Shown here one piece after another: positions 1 to 8,696 of a stretch of 21,383 bases of DNA (positions are counted from its first letter, which is position 1; every line of letters starts with the position of its first letter). The position numbers and the translations under genes are program-made. This DNA comes from CAYLUN01 sp964386865 (GTDB lineage: Bacteria > Verrucomicrobiota > Kiritimatiellia > RFP12 > UBA1067), in contig CAYLUN010000088.1 in NCBI GenBank assembly GCA_964386865.1, forward strand, positions 1 to 21,383. Direction: 5' to 3'. Under the pieces are notes generated by a model. It saw only the letters and a list, made by a program, of their open reading frames with translations. It was not told the DNA's origin and searched no databases.

Positions 1-56
1 AGGGTTCGAGCGGCGAGCCCCGTTGGTGTACCGGCCTTGGGTGCGCATGGGCCACC
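1..56. repeat. Interspersed repeat, copy A (cut by window edge)
   Basis: The core TTCGAGCGGCGAGCCCC followed by GTTGG at 5-26 recurs at 8733-8755 with one extra C. Weaker similarity continues to a shared GCGnATGGsCCAC block (about 43-55 here, 8777-8789 in the other copy). Both copies lie just beyond the 3' end of a minus-strand gene. The left boundary is not visible. It may be a dispersed intergenic repeat; no coding function is evident. Confidence 0.5.
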
Positions 57-73
57 TAAAGCGGTACACCAAC
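22..73. repeat. 12-bp perfect inverted repeat
   Basis: GTTGGTGTACCG at 22-33 is exactly complementary to CGGTACACCAAC at 62-73, with a 28-nt spacer. No T run follows on either strand, so it is not a canonical terminator. It overlaps repeat copy A and could be part of that element. Confidence 0.45.
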
Positions 74-82
74 CGCTTCCGC

Positions 83-113
83 GCGGACGCCTTCACGACG
101 CGTCCGCTTTTTT
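83..113 (+). terminator. Rho-independent terminator for a gene left of the window
   Basis: GCGGACGC (83-90) pairs perfectly with GCGTCCGC (100-107) around a 9-nt loop, and six T follow at 108-113. The T run is on the plus strand, so it should end a rightward transcript entering from outside the window. For the converging minus-strand gene the hairpin has no T run. Confidence 0.75.
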
Positions 114-127
114 GATGCCACCCAGGC

Positions 128-3100
128 TCACGGCTCGGGCTGGGACAGCAGGATCTTCAGGTCATAGGACCAGCTGAAGCCGTACGCGACGGATCTGCCG
201 GACGAATTCCGGTATGTGCCCGTGTCCGCCCACAGGAAGAAGCCGCGGCCGCCGACGCCGTCGGACAGGTCTTCACGCACGGGCGTCAGCACGCCCTCGT
301 ATCTGACGCTCTTGTAAGTCGGCTTCTCCGTGTAGTCGAACCACGCCTTGAACGACCCCGAGAACACGCCGGTGGCCCGCGTCAGCGCGATGGACAGCTC
401 GACACTCTGGGGCGCCTCGTCGTCGTCGTCATCGTCATCGTCCTCCTCGTCGTCGTCGCGTGCGGCGGCCGCTTTCGGCGACACAACAACCTTGGACGCC
501 GCGATCCCTGTCATGACGCCCAACCGGTTCGTCACAACCGTCAGCGACACGCCGTCCGGGCGCCACACCACCGATTCATAGCGCTCGTCCCCGACCGTGA
601 GTTCGGGTGTCGGCGCCGCCCCGTCCGTCCCGACCGTCAGCGCCCAGCCGCGGTAGTAGTCGTACAAATTGCCGACCTTGTCGTACCAGCCGCCGACCAG
701 CCCCAGCTCGCGCGAGAAACCGGCGCCGTAATCCGACGTCGCCGCCGGGTTGAGGCTCTGCCACTGGAGCGGGGTCTCGCTCACGAGGCGCAGGAACACC
801 GCCGAGCCTTCTTCCTTCACGAACTCGACGAAGCCGAACAGGTGCCCGCCCTTGTAGGCCGACGGCACAGCATACACGACGGCGAACACGCGGCCGTCCG
901 GATCCAGCACCAGCGTGCCCGACAGCGACAACGCTGTCCCGTCGGCCAGCTTGCCGACCGCCTTGACCTTGCCGGCCGCGTCAATGGTGAGCGTCAGGTA
1001 GCCGCTGCCGTAGCCCGCGTTGCCGGGCAGCGAAGCGGTGTAGTAACCGACATACGGGGCGAGCAGCGAAGCAACCTCTTTCCAGACGTCACGGTACATG
1101 ACCAAGCGAACGTCGCCGCCGAGTTCACCTTCGGCCACGCCCAGCGACGCTGGCGCGGAACCGGCGGGATGGCCGACCAGCAGGGACACGGGAAGGGCTA
1201 CCTGTCCGGCCTTGGCCGACGCCGTGAGCGAGAAGCCGCCGTCCGCACTGCCCCCGGCCGCATAAGCGGTCGCGCTGAACGAGTAGGTCGCGCCTTTGTA
1301 CACCAACTTGCCGGTCACCTTGCCCTGCGAGGTCACGCTCATGGTGGCGACGCCTCCGCCGTCAATGAAGCCGCTGAACGAGCCCCACGCCCACGCGGGC
1401 AGCGCCTCGACCGTGATCGTGACGGTCTGCGTCGGCACGCCCGCCGCGGATATCTTCACCGTGTAGACGCCCGCCTTGGATGGCACGCCCGTTATCAGGC
1501 GGGTGGTGGCGCTGTACCGCAGGCCCGAGGGCAGCCCGGTAACCGTTACCCGCACCGCTAGCGCGAACGCCTCGGGCAAGGCCATCTCGAACGCGGAACC
1601 GATGGTCGCGCGCTGTCCGGCGGGCGCGTCGGGCGCCCACTTCGGGTACAGGATCGCCAGGCCGGCCTCGTCCTCGGCCACCAGCATCAGCCCGCCCGCG
1701 GCCCGAACGCGCAGCGCCTGCGTGAGGTTCAGGTAGTTGGTGGAGGTGAGCGAGTTCTTCAGCGCCTGTCCCGTCCGCGCGCCGTCCGCGAGGTAGAGGT
1801 AAGACCCCGAAGCCGCAACGTGGAAAGCCTTCCCGGAGGCCGACGACTTGACCAGCACGGGGCTGACCGGATTGGCGGCGATGCTGAGCGTCTGCCAGCC
1901 GTAAGGCCCGCAGGTGACATGCAGCTGGTTGCTCGCGCTCGCCACCCCCGTGGCCGGTCCTGGCGTCGCGTAGACGTTGTCGACGTTCAGGCTGTTGTCC
2001 AGGCCGTAGATGCGCAGCCCCGCGTTACCGCACGCAGCGTACGCCTGGTTTCCAACCGCCGCCAGATCGAACACGAAGCTGCCCGGCGTGTTCGCCACAG
2101 TCGCCAGATGGGCCGGCGAGGCCGGGTTGGCCACCGAAACCAACTGGATCGAGCGCCCGTCCGTCAGCACGAGACGCGTGCCCGACAGCGCGAGGCGCCG
2201 AATATGCGAGAGGCCGGATGCGGAGTAGCTTCCGATCAGCATCGGCAACACGCCGTTGGTCAGGCTGAAGATCTTGAGCCCGTAGAGCCCGTCGCCCACA
2301 TAGGCCAGCGGGTAGGCGACCTCGATACAGCGCGAGTTGCTGACGGACGACACGGAGCCCAACAGCTCGGGCAGCGCCACGTTGCCCAGGTTGTACACCT
2401 GCAGGCCCGCTTCGTCGCCAGCCACGTACAGCGTCGACCCGGCGGCTGAGGCATCCACCGAGCGCGAACCTGTCGCGTACGTCGCCAGCAGCGACGGCGC
2501 GAGCGGCGCGGCGATGCTCAGCGACCGGCATCCCGCGAACCCCGCAGCGACGTAGAGCGTATCGCCCGCCACGGCGACGTCATAGGCTTCGTCTCCCACG
2601 GCGGTCGTGGACTGGAGCGCCAGCGTCGTCGCGTCAAGCGTCAGCAGCCCCTGCGCCCCCGCGGCCACATAGAGCGCGGAGCCGGCTGCCGCCAACCCGC
2701 GCCCGGCGGCGGGCAGCAGCGTGCTCGACAGGAGCGACGGCGCGGCGGGCGCGCTGGTGTTGATGCGGTAGAGCCAGCCGTTGGCGTCGGTCGCCAGAAC
2801 CCCGCCCGAAACGGCGGTCAGGGCCAAGCCGGCGGTCAGCTGGCTCCAGGCCCCGCTGACCGTCAGTGCGGCGGGGTTGCCCGCAGCGAGCACCTGCAGT
2901 CCGCACTGGGCGTCGAGCACCAGCAGGTGCGGCGGCACGGCGGCGACCGTTTGCGCGGGCCCCGTGGTCTGATAGGCGCCCGCCAGGGCCGGCGCCGCGG
3001 GAGAGGCCACGTTCAGCACGCGGACGCCGCCCAAGGAGTCGGCCACGTAGAGCAGGCTGCCGTCGAGCGTGACGCGACGCGCAAAATCGGAGGTGTCGAA

Positions 3101-5734
3101 GGTCGCGCGGTGGCGCGGCTGCGCCGGCGCTGATACGTCCACGATTTGCACGCCGGCCGCGCCTGTCGCCGCGTACGCCCAGGAGCCGGAGACGGCGAGG
3201 TCTTCGACGATCCCGGGCAGACGGAGCACGCCGAGCCGCACCGGCGCGGCGGGGACGGCGGCGTCCCAGACTTCGAGCGACGAGCCGCAGCCGAGGTACA
3301 CGTAGCGCCCCGAGGCCGCGACCGCCGAGCAGCGGCCTCCGACCGAGCCGTCGGCGGCCACCTTGCGGGGCGTGAAGTCGAGCGCGTCGACCGTGGCTGA
3401 CGCGCTCGCCACGTTCGCCAGATTCGTCACGCCATTGATGACCGTGAGCGCCTGCAAGGTGTGCGAGCCGGTTGCCGCGCCAAACGTCGGCCAGGTCACG
3501 CGCACGGACGTTGTCTCGCCCGGCACCAGCACGCCGACGGTCTGGGACGCCACCACGGCGCCCGACGCGGCGTCCCTCAGCAGCACGAGGCAGGAGGTGG
3601 CCACATTGCCGCTGTTCACAAGCTCCACGAAGATGCCGAACGGGTCGCCCGACTGCGCGGCGCCCTCGGGCACGACGGCCACCGGCGCCACCCGCGGCTC
3701 CCGCCGGATGGTCGGAGTCACACTCGCCAGCTCCAGCGCGAAGCCCGCAACCGTATCGTCGGCGGCGGAGAGGTGCAGTTCGGCGGTTAGCAGGTTGTAC
3801 CCCACCGCGAGCCGGGCGGGGTCGAGGGCGACGCCGAAGAAGGTGGCCGCGTCAGCGCCCGCCGCGGCCGCGGCGGCGAGCGTACCATACGTCACGTTGC
3901 CAGCGGGCATGTTCTGCCGCGCGATCTCGGCGCCGTTCAAATAGAGGACCACGCCGTGCGCACGCTGGACGCGGCAGGTGACCGACAAGGGGATGAAGTC
4001 CACGTTGAACGCGTGCCGGAAGTATGTGGTCAGGCAGCGGCTGCCGGGCGCGCTGCCCGTGTCAATGGCGGTTGCGATGGAGGCCAGCCCGTAGCCCAGC
4101 GGCGCGGCGCCCGAGGCCCAGAGCCCGTCGTAGTAGTCTGACGTCTGCCAAGGCGCGGCTGAGAGGTCGCGCCCCTTGTCCATGTATTTCCAGACCGCGC
4201 CCGCGGCCACCAGCGTGTTGGTGGTCAGCCCGGGGGAGACGATCACCGGAAGCGTGAAGCTGTTGTTCGCCGTCTCGCTTTCGCCCGCCACGGGGGCGAT
4301 CTCGGCCTGCAGCGTATGGTAACCCAGCTTGAAGGCGGCGTTCGTCGCCGTGTTCCAGGCGACAACCAGGTTCGTGCCGGCGCCGGCCGACAGGCTGCTG
4401 ACGACGCGGCTGCCGATGGTGATGGGCGTCGCCGTGATGTCCTTCAGCGTCAGCGTAAACGCCTCCGCAGCGTCGCCCAGATTCGCGACCGTCACGAGGA
4501 CGTTGGTGATCACGTTGGGCGGGACCATCGAGGCGACGGCGACCGATCGCACCGCCACGTCGTGCAGGACGGCGCGCAGCGTGATGGTTCCTGTCAGGGC
4601 GTTGTCGGCGGTGGCGGTCTCGCTGGCGAGCGGCCACGCCTGCGCGCGGACCTGATAGTCGCCGGCGACTAAGCCCGCGGTACTCCACGAAAACGTCACG
4701 ACGGCGCCGGCGAACGCGGCCAGCGAAACGCTCTGCTGGCTCATGAGCGGATCCAGCAGCGCGACGGTGAACGGCCCGGTCGCGCTCGCGGTCTTATTGG
4801 TCACGGCCACGCGCACCGACACGGTGCTGTTGACCGCCCCGGCGGTCGGCGCGAGGCCCGTCACGGCGATGTCACCCGCGGTCGGCGAGGAGAGCGTGAC
4901 GGAGCGGGTCAAGGCGTTGTTGGCGACGTTCGTTTCCGTAGCCAGCTTGGAGGCCACGGCCTGCAGCTGGTACGCGCTGGCCGTCAGGCCGGCCGTATTC
5001 CACGCGAAGGTCACGTTGGTGACGGCCCTGCCGGGGAGCGCGGCTACGGGCAGCGAGCCGATCAGCGCGCCGGTGGTCGCGTTGGTGACGGCCACGCTGA
5101 AAGAGAGCGTGTTCAAGGTCTGGTTCGTGAGCGTCACGACGACGGGCACACTCGCGTCGAGCGCCCCCGAACTGGGTGTGAGCCCGGTGACCGCAACCTC
5201 GTTGTAAGGCGTGTAGGTCAGCGACAGGCCCGAGAACTGCCCCCCCGCATTGCTGAAGTTCGGGAAGGTCGTGGTCACAGCGGACGCGCCTTTGACGAAC
5301 TGGCAGAGGCTGCCCATATAGGGGCCTTGCCCGTTGTTGCTCGTGTATTCGGCGCGGAAGGTGTAGGTCCCGTCCGGCACGACCTGCCCAGTGGTGCCTC
5401 GGCAGTCCCACTTGACCGTGTGTGTCTGCGGCTGCGCCGACAGGGTGGCCGAGGTCACGCCGTCCACGGCGGTGTAGGTGCCGCGGTCGGCGGCCCACTT
5501 ATACAAGTACGCCATGCGCACAGCGGCGTGCCGGCAGAGCGTTTTGACGAACTTGCCGCTGCCGTCCACCACCCACACGGCGGAGACGTTGTTCGGCGCA
5601 TAGTTGCCGGCGTAGTTGGCGGTCGTCACCGTGTACGTGACCTTGCCATCCGTATTTTGGGCATACGCCGCTCGCATCGAGCCGACGCAGAGGGCGGCGA
5701 GAAAGAGCGGGAACACGCTGCGATTAGTTTTCAT
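128..5734 (-). CDS. Giant secreted modular protein with LVIVD beta-propellers (hydrogenase-cassette paralog 1)
   Basis: This 1868-residue protein has a Sec signal peptide (cleavage near AYAQ/NT, residue 26). Modules in order are: an N-terminal domain resembling DUF2271/FlgD-type Ig folds (about 27-170), CARDB-like Ig repeats (about 178-495), a jelly-roll-like domain starting WKYMDKG (about 514-680), another CARDB-like repeat, and about 14 LVIVD-type propeller repeats (about 785-1361). After these come a putative Ig-like segment (GLPSGLRYS) and a beta-rich tail with the acidic run DDDEEDDDDDDDDE near residue 1760. No CxxCH heme motif or C-terminal anchor is seen. It starts 62 bp after the hydrogenase large subunit with GAGG upstream of the ATG, so it is probably co-transcribed. 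The paralog at 15808-20892 sits in the equivalent place but has a different C-terminus. Export is well supported; function is unknown, with a surface scaffold or binding protein the most natural guess. Confidence 0.85.
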   Translation of the reverse strand: MKTNRSVFPLFLAALCVGSMRAAYAQNTDGKVTYTVTTANYAGNYAPNNVSAVWVVDGSGKFVKTLCRHAAVRMAYLYKWAADRGTYTAVDGVTSATLSAQPQTHTVKWDCRGTTGQVVPDGTYTFRAEYTSNNGQGPYMGSLCQFVKGASAVTTTFPNFSNAGGQFSGLSLTYTPYNEVAVTGLTPSSGALDASVPVVVTLTNQTLNTLSFSVAVTNATTGALIGSLPVAALPGRAVTNVTFAWNTAGLTASAYQLQAVASKLATETNVANNALTRSVTLSSPTAGDIAVTGLAPTAGAVNSTVSVRVAVTNKTASATGPFTVALLDPLMSQQSVSLAAFAGAVVTFSWSTAGLVAGDYQVRAQAWPLASETATADNALTGTITLRAVLHDVAVRSVAVASMVPPNVITNVLVTVANLGDAAEAFTLTLKDITATPITIGSRVVSSLSAGAGTNLVVAWNTATNAAFKLGYHTLQAEIAPVAGESETANNSFTLPVIVSPGLTTNTLVAAGAVWKYMDKGRDLSAAPWQTSDYYDGLWASGAAPLGYGLASIATAIDTGSAPGSRCLTTYFRHAFNVDFIPLSVTCRVQRAHGVVLYLNGAEIARQNMPAGNVTYGTLAAAAAAGADAATFFGVALDPARLAVGYNLLTAELHLSAADDTVAGFALELASVTPTIRREPRVAPVAVVPEGAAQSGDPFGIFVELVNSGNVATSCLVLLRDAASGAVVASQTVGVLVPGETTSVRVTWPTFGAATGSHTLQALTVINGVTNLANVASASATVDALDFTPRKVAADGSVGGRCSAVAASGRYVYLGCGSSLEVWDAAVPAAPVRLGVLRLPGIVEDLAVSGSWAYAATGAAGVQIVDVSAPAQPRHRATFDTSDFARRVTLDGSLLYVADSLGGVRVLNVASPAAPALAGAYQTTGPAQTVAAVPPHLLVLDAQCGLQVLAAGNPAALTVSGAWSQLTAGLALTAVSGGVLATDANGWLYRINTSAPAAPSLLSSTLLPAAGRGLAAAGSALYVAAGAQGLLTLDATTLALQSTTAVGDEAYDVAVAGDTLYVAAGFAGCRSLSIAAPLAPSLLATYATGSRSVDASAAGSTLYVAGDEAGLQVYNLGNVALPELLGSVSSVSNSRCIEVAYPLAYVGDGLYGLKIFSLTNGVLPMLIGSYSASGLSHIRRLALSGTRLVLTDGRSIQLVSVANPASPAHLATVANTPGSFVFDLAAVGNQAYAACGNAGLRIYGLDNSLNVDNVYATPGPATGVASASNQLHVTCGPYGWQTLSIAANPVSPVLVKSSASGKAFHVAASGSYLYLADGARTGQALKNSLTSTNYLNLTQALRVRAAGGLMLVAEDEAGLAILYPKWAPDAPAGQRATIGSAFEMALPEAFALAVRVTVTGLPSGLRYSATTRLITGVPSKAGVYTVKISAAGVPTQTVTITVEALPAWAWGSFSGFIDGGGVATMSVTSQGKVTGKLVYKGATYSFSATAYAAGGSADGGFSLTASAKAGQVALPVSLLVGHPAGSAPASLGVAEGELGGDVRLVMYRDVWKEVASLLAPYVGYYTASLPGNAGYGSGYLTLTIDAAGKVKAVGKLADGTALSLSGTLVLDPDGRVFAVVYAVPSAYKGGHLFGFVEFVKEEGSAVFLRLVSETPLQWQSLNPAATSDYGAGFSRELGLVGGWYDKVGNLYDYYRGWALTVGTDGAAPTPELTVGDERYESVVWRPDGVSLTVVTNRLGVMTGIAASKVVVSPKAAAARDDDEEDDDDDDDDEAPQSVELSIALTRATGVFSGSFKAWFDYTEKPTYKSVRYEGVLTPVREDLSDGVGGRGFFLWADTGTYRNSSGRSVAYGFSWSYDLKILLSQPEP
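416..458 (-). repeat. GAC/GAT trinucleotide run encoding an acidic tract
   Basis: A near-pure run of Asp/Glu codons (read on the plus strand as repeated cgt/cat/cct triplets) encodes DDDEEDDDDDDDDE in the C-terminal region of the giant protein. The run is low complexity and prone to slippage. It is absent from the paralog on the other strand. Confidence 0.8.
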
Positions 5735-5796
5735 GATGACCCTCGGTGATGAACGATGACACGTTTCTACTTGCTAGTCTTCGCCGACGTGCGTTT

Positions 5797-7230
5797 TCAC
5801 GTCGCCTTCCATTTCCGAACAGCCTCGTCCGCATGCATGACGTGCGTGGCGCAGTCCAGGCAAGGGTCTACGGAGTGGATCACGCGCAGGACTTCGACGG
5901 GGTGGCTCGCGTTCGCTACCGGCGTGCCGATCAGGGCCTGCTCAAGCGGGCCGAGCTGGCCGTCTCCGTCGCGCGGCGAGATGGTCCAGCACGTCGGCGT
6001 GATGACCTGATACTTGGACAGGACGCCGTTCTCGATCTTCACCCAGTGCCCGAGCGCGCCGCGCGGGGCTTCGGTGAGCCCCGTGGCCGTCGCGCTCTGC
6101 GGCGCCGGCCAGTCCTGCGCGACCGTCACGTCTCCGGCCATGAGCGTATCCAGCCACGTCCGCATCTCGCGGGCGAGCTTCTGCGCCTCGTACGCGCGTG
6201 CCCGGATGCGGTCCATGACGGACACTCCGTTGGTGTACTCCCCGTTGACCCACATGCGGGCGAGCGGGCCGCACTCGTACGGCACGCCGCCATAGCGCGG
6301 CGCCTTGAGCCACGAGTAGCCGCCGGCCTTGGGGTACTCGGGGTTGGTGTCGCCGACGGCCGGGTTGAGGTTGTTGTCGGCGTCTTTGTACCACGCGTGC
6401 GTCACATCCTCCGTGATGGCCGAGGCGTTCATCGCCTGCACGGCCCCCGCCCCGTTGACGACGCGGCCCGGCTGGAAGAGCTTGGTCGTGCCGGCGTTGT
6501 CGAGCTCAAAAGCCCCGTAGGAAAGCAGGTTGCCGTAGCCGCGGCCGACGAAGAAGTACTCGCTGTAGAGCGTCGAGAGGAGCTCGACGTCCGGCAGGTA
6601 GCGGGTCTCGATAAAGGCGAGGATCTCGTTCAGGCCCGCACGGAAGGCGTAGAGGCTAGGCTGCCACGGAATCGCCGTGAACCCGCCCGCGATGTAGGCG
6701 GGCGAGTGCGGCAGCTTGCCGCCGAAGATCGCACCGATCTCGTGGCAGCGCCGCCGCATGGCGATGGCTTCCAGGTAGTGGGCCAGGAGCACGCTGGCGG
6801 AGGCCTTGTCCACCCGCCTGTCCATCTCAAAGCCCGGCGTCCACGGGGGCATTCCCGGGCCATGGATGTAATCGGGCAGCGACAGCAGGTAGAAGTGCAG
6901 GATGTGCGACTCCAGGAAGCAGGCCCCGTGAACGAGGTTGCGCAGGATACGGCCGGGGCCGGGAACGGTCATTCCGGCCGCATTGTCAAGCGCCAGCACC
7001 GCCGCCTGGGCGTGCGACGTCGGGCACACGCCGCAGATGCGCGACGTGATGATGGGCGCGTCGCGCGGGTCGCGTCCCTCGAGGATTTTCTCGAAGCCCC
7101 TGAAAAGCGTTCCGATGGTGCGCACGTCCGTCACCTGCGGAACACCGCCGACCGTGTCGATGGCGACATCCACCTTGAGGTGGCCCTCGATACGCGTAAC
7201 CGGGTCAATCGCTGCCACGATAGTAGGCAT
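5797..7230 (-). CDS. [NiFe]-hydrogenase large (catalytic) subunit, copy 1
   Basis: This 477-residue subunit carries the Ni-Fe active site for H2 oxidation or evolution. The N-terminus contains DPVTRIEGH. The L1 motif RICGVCPTSH supplies C66 and C69, and the C-terminal L2 motif DPCLDCATH supplies C457 and C460. A 14-residue tail (VMHADEAVRKWKAT) follows His463, where a maturation endopeptidase normally cuts. The codon at C457 is TGC, so this is not a selenocysteine enzyme. It has no signal peptide of its own, as expected for a partner carried through Tat by the small subunit. It starts 55 bp after the small-subunit stop with AAAGGAG 8 nt before the ATG. The subunit is shorter than classical Desulfovibrio-type group 1 large subunits (about 550 residues). 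No maturation protease gene follows in this cassette. The family is certain; the subgroup is unresolved. Confidence 0.95.
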   Translation of the reverse strand: MPTIVAAIDPVTRIEGHLKVDVAIDTVGGVPQVTDVRTIGTLFRGFEKILEGRDPRDAPIITSRICGVCPTSHAQAAVLALDNAAGMTVPGPGRILRNLVHGACFLESHILHFYLLSLPDYIHGPGMPPWTPGFEMDRRVDKASASVLLAHYLEAIAMRRRCHEIGAIFGGKLPHSPAYIAGGFTAIPWQPSLYAFRAGLNEILAFIETRYLPDVELLSTLYSEYFFVGRGYGNLLSYGAFELDNAGTTKLFQPGRVVNGAGAVQAMNASAITEDVTHAWYKDADNNLNPAVGDTNPEYPKAGGYSWLKAPRYGGVPYECGPLARMWVNGEYTNGVSVMDRIRARAYEAQKLAREMRTWLDTLMAGDVTVAQDWPAPQSATATGLTEAPRGALGHWVKIENGVLSKYQVITPTCWTISPRDGDGQLGPLEQALIGTPVANASHPVEVLRVIHSVDPCLDCATHVMHADEAVRKWKAT

Positions 7231-7285
7231 AACTCAGACTCCTTTCGGCCGGCCGCCGCTGTCTGTGCGGCCGGATGACGACGAC

Positions 7286-8269
7286 TCAAACAGTGGGGAT
7301 ATAGGGCTCGAAGAAGGACTGGGGCCCCGGGAAGGTCTTCTCGACGCACCCGTGGCAGGGCGCGTTCACGCCGATGCACCAGTTGCTCCGCCAGCGGTTG
7401 ACCGGCGGGGAGGCGGGGTCGGTGGCGAGGATGTTCCAGCACCCGTCGCAGCGCGCCTTGGTGTGCGGGCCGCGACAGCCGAGCTGGATCAGGCAGCGCC
7501 CGTCGCACGACGTGAAGGAGTTCGCTTCCCCAGGGGCCCGCGTATTCACCAGATTGTTGCGCGGGCACTTGTCGTGGATCATGGCAGGCGCGTCCGCACC
7601 GCTGAGGCGCTTCGCGTAAAGCGCGGTCGGCCGGCCGTCCTCGTCCAAATCGACGGGCGTGCCCGTTAGCAGCTGAACGATCGCCCAGACCACCCAGTCG
7701 GGGTTGGCGGGGCAGCCGGAAATGTTGATGGTGGGAAGCCCGGTCAGCTGGCGCACGCTCACGACGCCGGAGGGGTTACAGCCTGCGGCGGGTATGCCGC
7801 CGAACGAGGCGCAGGTGCCGACGCAGACGACCGCCAGCGCCCGCGCAGTCATCTCCATCACGGCCTGCATGTAGGTGGTCTCCTGGCCGTTCAGGCTGTA
7901 GACCACGCAGGGACCGCCCTGGAAGGCCGTCGGCACGCCGCCCTCCAGCACCAGCACATAGTTGCCGCTGTCGTACGCGCGCTTCAGCTCGGAGACGGCC
8001 GCATCGCCTGAAGGCGTCATCAGGGTCGCGTGGTAAACCAAGTTGACCGCTCCAGTTAGCACGTCCGCCACCGTGGTCGGCGCGGTGGCGGCGATCCGGT
8101 TGAGGAAGGAGACCGAACACCCGGTACAGGAGCTGCCGTGCAGCCAGATGACCGACGGGGCCGTCGGCGCCGCAAGTACCTCCCCCAGCAGGCCCAACTT
8201 CGAGCTGATGCCGAGCAAGGCCGCGCTGAGACCGCAGTACTCCAAGAATGATCGCCTGCTTACGTTCAT
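7286..8269 (-). CDS. [NiFe]-hydrogenase small subunit with Tat signal, copy 1
   Basis: This 327-residue electron-transfer subunit starts with the twin-arginine motif SRRSFLEYCG and a hydrophobic stretch ending near VLA/AP. Ligands for three Fe-S clusters are visible. The proximal set is C48, C51, C153 and C186 (CTGC, GTCASFGG, GCPANPD). The distal set is H232, C235, C259 and C265, and the medial set is C274, C298, C305 and C308. C298 lies where classical enzymes have a proline that keeps the medial cluster 3Fe, so three 4Fe clusters are predicted. There is no C-terminal transmembrane anchor; the protein ends FFEPYIPTV. The chosen ATG at 8269 has AAAGGAG 8 nt upstream and puts the Tat motif at the N-terminus; a longer in-frame start at 8419 would run through the promoter. 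It is first in a small-large-giant protein operon. Confidence 0.95.
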   Translation of the reverse strand: MNVSRRSFLEYCGLSAALLGISSKLGLLGEVLAAPTAPSVIWLHGSSCTGCSVSFLNRIAATAPTTVADVLTGAVNLVYHATLMTPSGDAAVSELKRAYDSGNYVLVLEGGVPTAFQGGPCVVYSLNGQETTYMQAVMEMTARALAVVCVGTCASFGGIPAAGCNPSGVVSVRQLTGLPTINISGCPANPDWVVWAIVQLLTGTPVDLDEDGRPTALYAKRLSGADAPAMIHDKCPRNNLVNTRAPGEANSFTSCDGRCLIQLGCRGPHTKARCDGCWNILATDPASPPVNRWRSNWCIGVNAPCHGCVEKTFPGPQSFFEPYIPTV

Positions 8270-8284
8270 CGTTCCGACTCCTTT

Positions 8285-8330
8285 CCGCCTGGAGAGACCC
8301 GGTTGCGCCCCGCGTAAACCGAACAGGCGG
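8285..8330 (-). promoter_or_regulatory. Possible leader hairpin beside the small-subunit RBS
   Basis: In the predicted 5' leader of the minus-strand cassette, CCGCCTG pairs with CAGGCGG (7 bp, 32-nt loop). A shorter CGGTT/AACCG stem can form within the loop. The 3' arm directly abuts the AAAGGAG ribosome-binding site. The plus-strand cassette leader has no matching structure, so any regulatory role is speculative. Confidence 0.3.
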
Positions 8331-8354
8331 CGCTCACCAATCTCCACCAAACAG

Positions 8355-8383
8355 ATTACAATTCTGTAATGAAATCTGAAGCT
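8355..8383 (-). promoter_or_regulatory. Conserved promoter/operator-like element upstream of hydrogenase cassette 1
   Basis: Read on the minus strand, this 29-nt block starts AGCTT, contains TTTCATTAC-N6-GTAAT and ends in TGTAAT, which resembles a -10 hexamer. It matches 12748-12776, upstream of the other cassette, at 22 of 29 positions without gaps and in the same orientation relative to its genes. The ATTAC-N6-GTAAT palindrome is perfect. It ends 85 nt before the start codon. It is likely a regulator-binding site and/or the promoter itself; the regulator is unknown. Confidence 0.55.
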
Positions 8384-8493
8384 TACCGGTGGACTTTTGT
8401 CGGAATAGTAGCACTTCAATCTGGAGCGAGCAACTTGTTTTTTAAAATATTTGGGTGTGCCCTACCGACACCACAGAGCGTGGAGAGACGGCC

Positions 8494-8505
8494 CCGTGAT
8501 CACGG
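8494..8505. repeat. 12-bp perfect palindrome
   Basis: CCGTGATCACGG is self-complementary with no spacer. It sits just left of the long hairpin element and may be part of it. No role can be assigned. Confidence 0.35.
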
Positions 8506-8510
8506 ACACC

Positions 8511-8592
8511 TAACGGCTCAGCACAGCTTCGCCCCCCAGCGCCCGCCTTGTCCGCAGGTTTGGGGGGCGAGGCTGTGCCGAGCCGTCGGTTA
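8511..8592. repeat. Long imperfect inverted repeat (REP/MITE-like hairpin)
   Basis: Arms at 8513-8538 and 8561-8586 are complementary over 26 bp with two mismatched positions, one of them a G-U pair in plus-strand RNA. The loop is 22 nt. The arms carry a run of six C and six G respectively, and TAA/TTA edges are present at 8511 and 8592. There is no T run, so it is not an intrinsic terminator. The form fits a palindromic intergenic repeat or a small non-autonomous mobile element; no target-site duplication could be established. Confidence 0.6.
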
Positions 8593-8696
8593 TCGCAGCG
8601 CCAATTGCGTAGTGTCCTTCATTAAACCAGACAGGAGACCCCAGTATCTTTTGACCAAGCTTTTCATGATTAGCCAACCTCATGTTTAACTGAAGA
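8587..8696. other. AT-richer non-coding stretch, no feature recognised
   Basis: This segment is visibly richer in A and T than its surroundings. It contains a 57-codon minus-strand open frame running 8683 to 8510, but that frame has no ribosome-binding site and runs into the hairpin element. I see no RNA gene or protein gene here. Confidence 0.4.

Noticed and set aside
5746..7278. Long plus-strand open frame (510 codons) opposite the large subunit
   Set aside because: It is the antisense shadow of the GC-rich hydrogenase gene; its Arg-rich composition has no domain, and the opposite strand has clear motifs.
8270..8419. In-frame 50-residue N-terminal extension of the minus-strand small subunit
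   Set aside because: It would place the Tat motif internally, runs through the conserved promoter element, and lacks a ribosome-binding site; the ATG at 8269 has AAAGGAG.
8510..8683. 57-codon minus-strand open frame beginning MRLANHEKLG
   Set aside because: No Shine-Dalgarno sequence, no recognised family, and its second half is made of the hairpin repeat. It could be a gene remnant but is not supportable.
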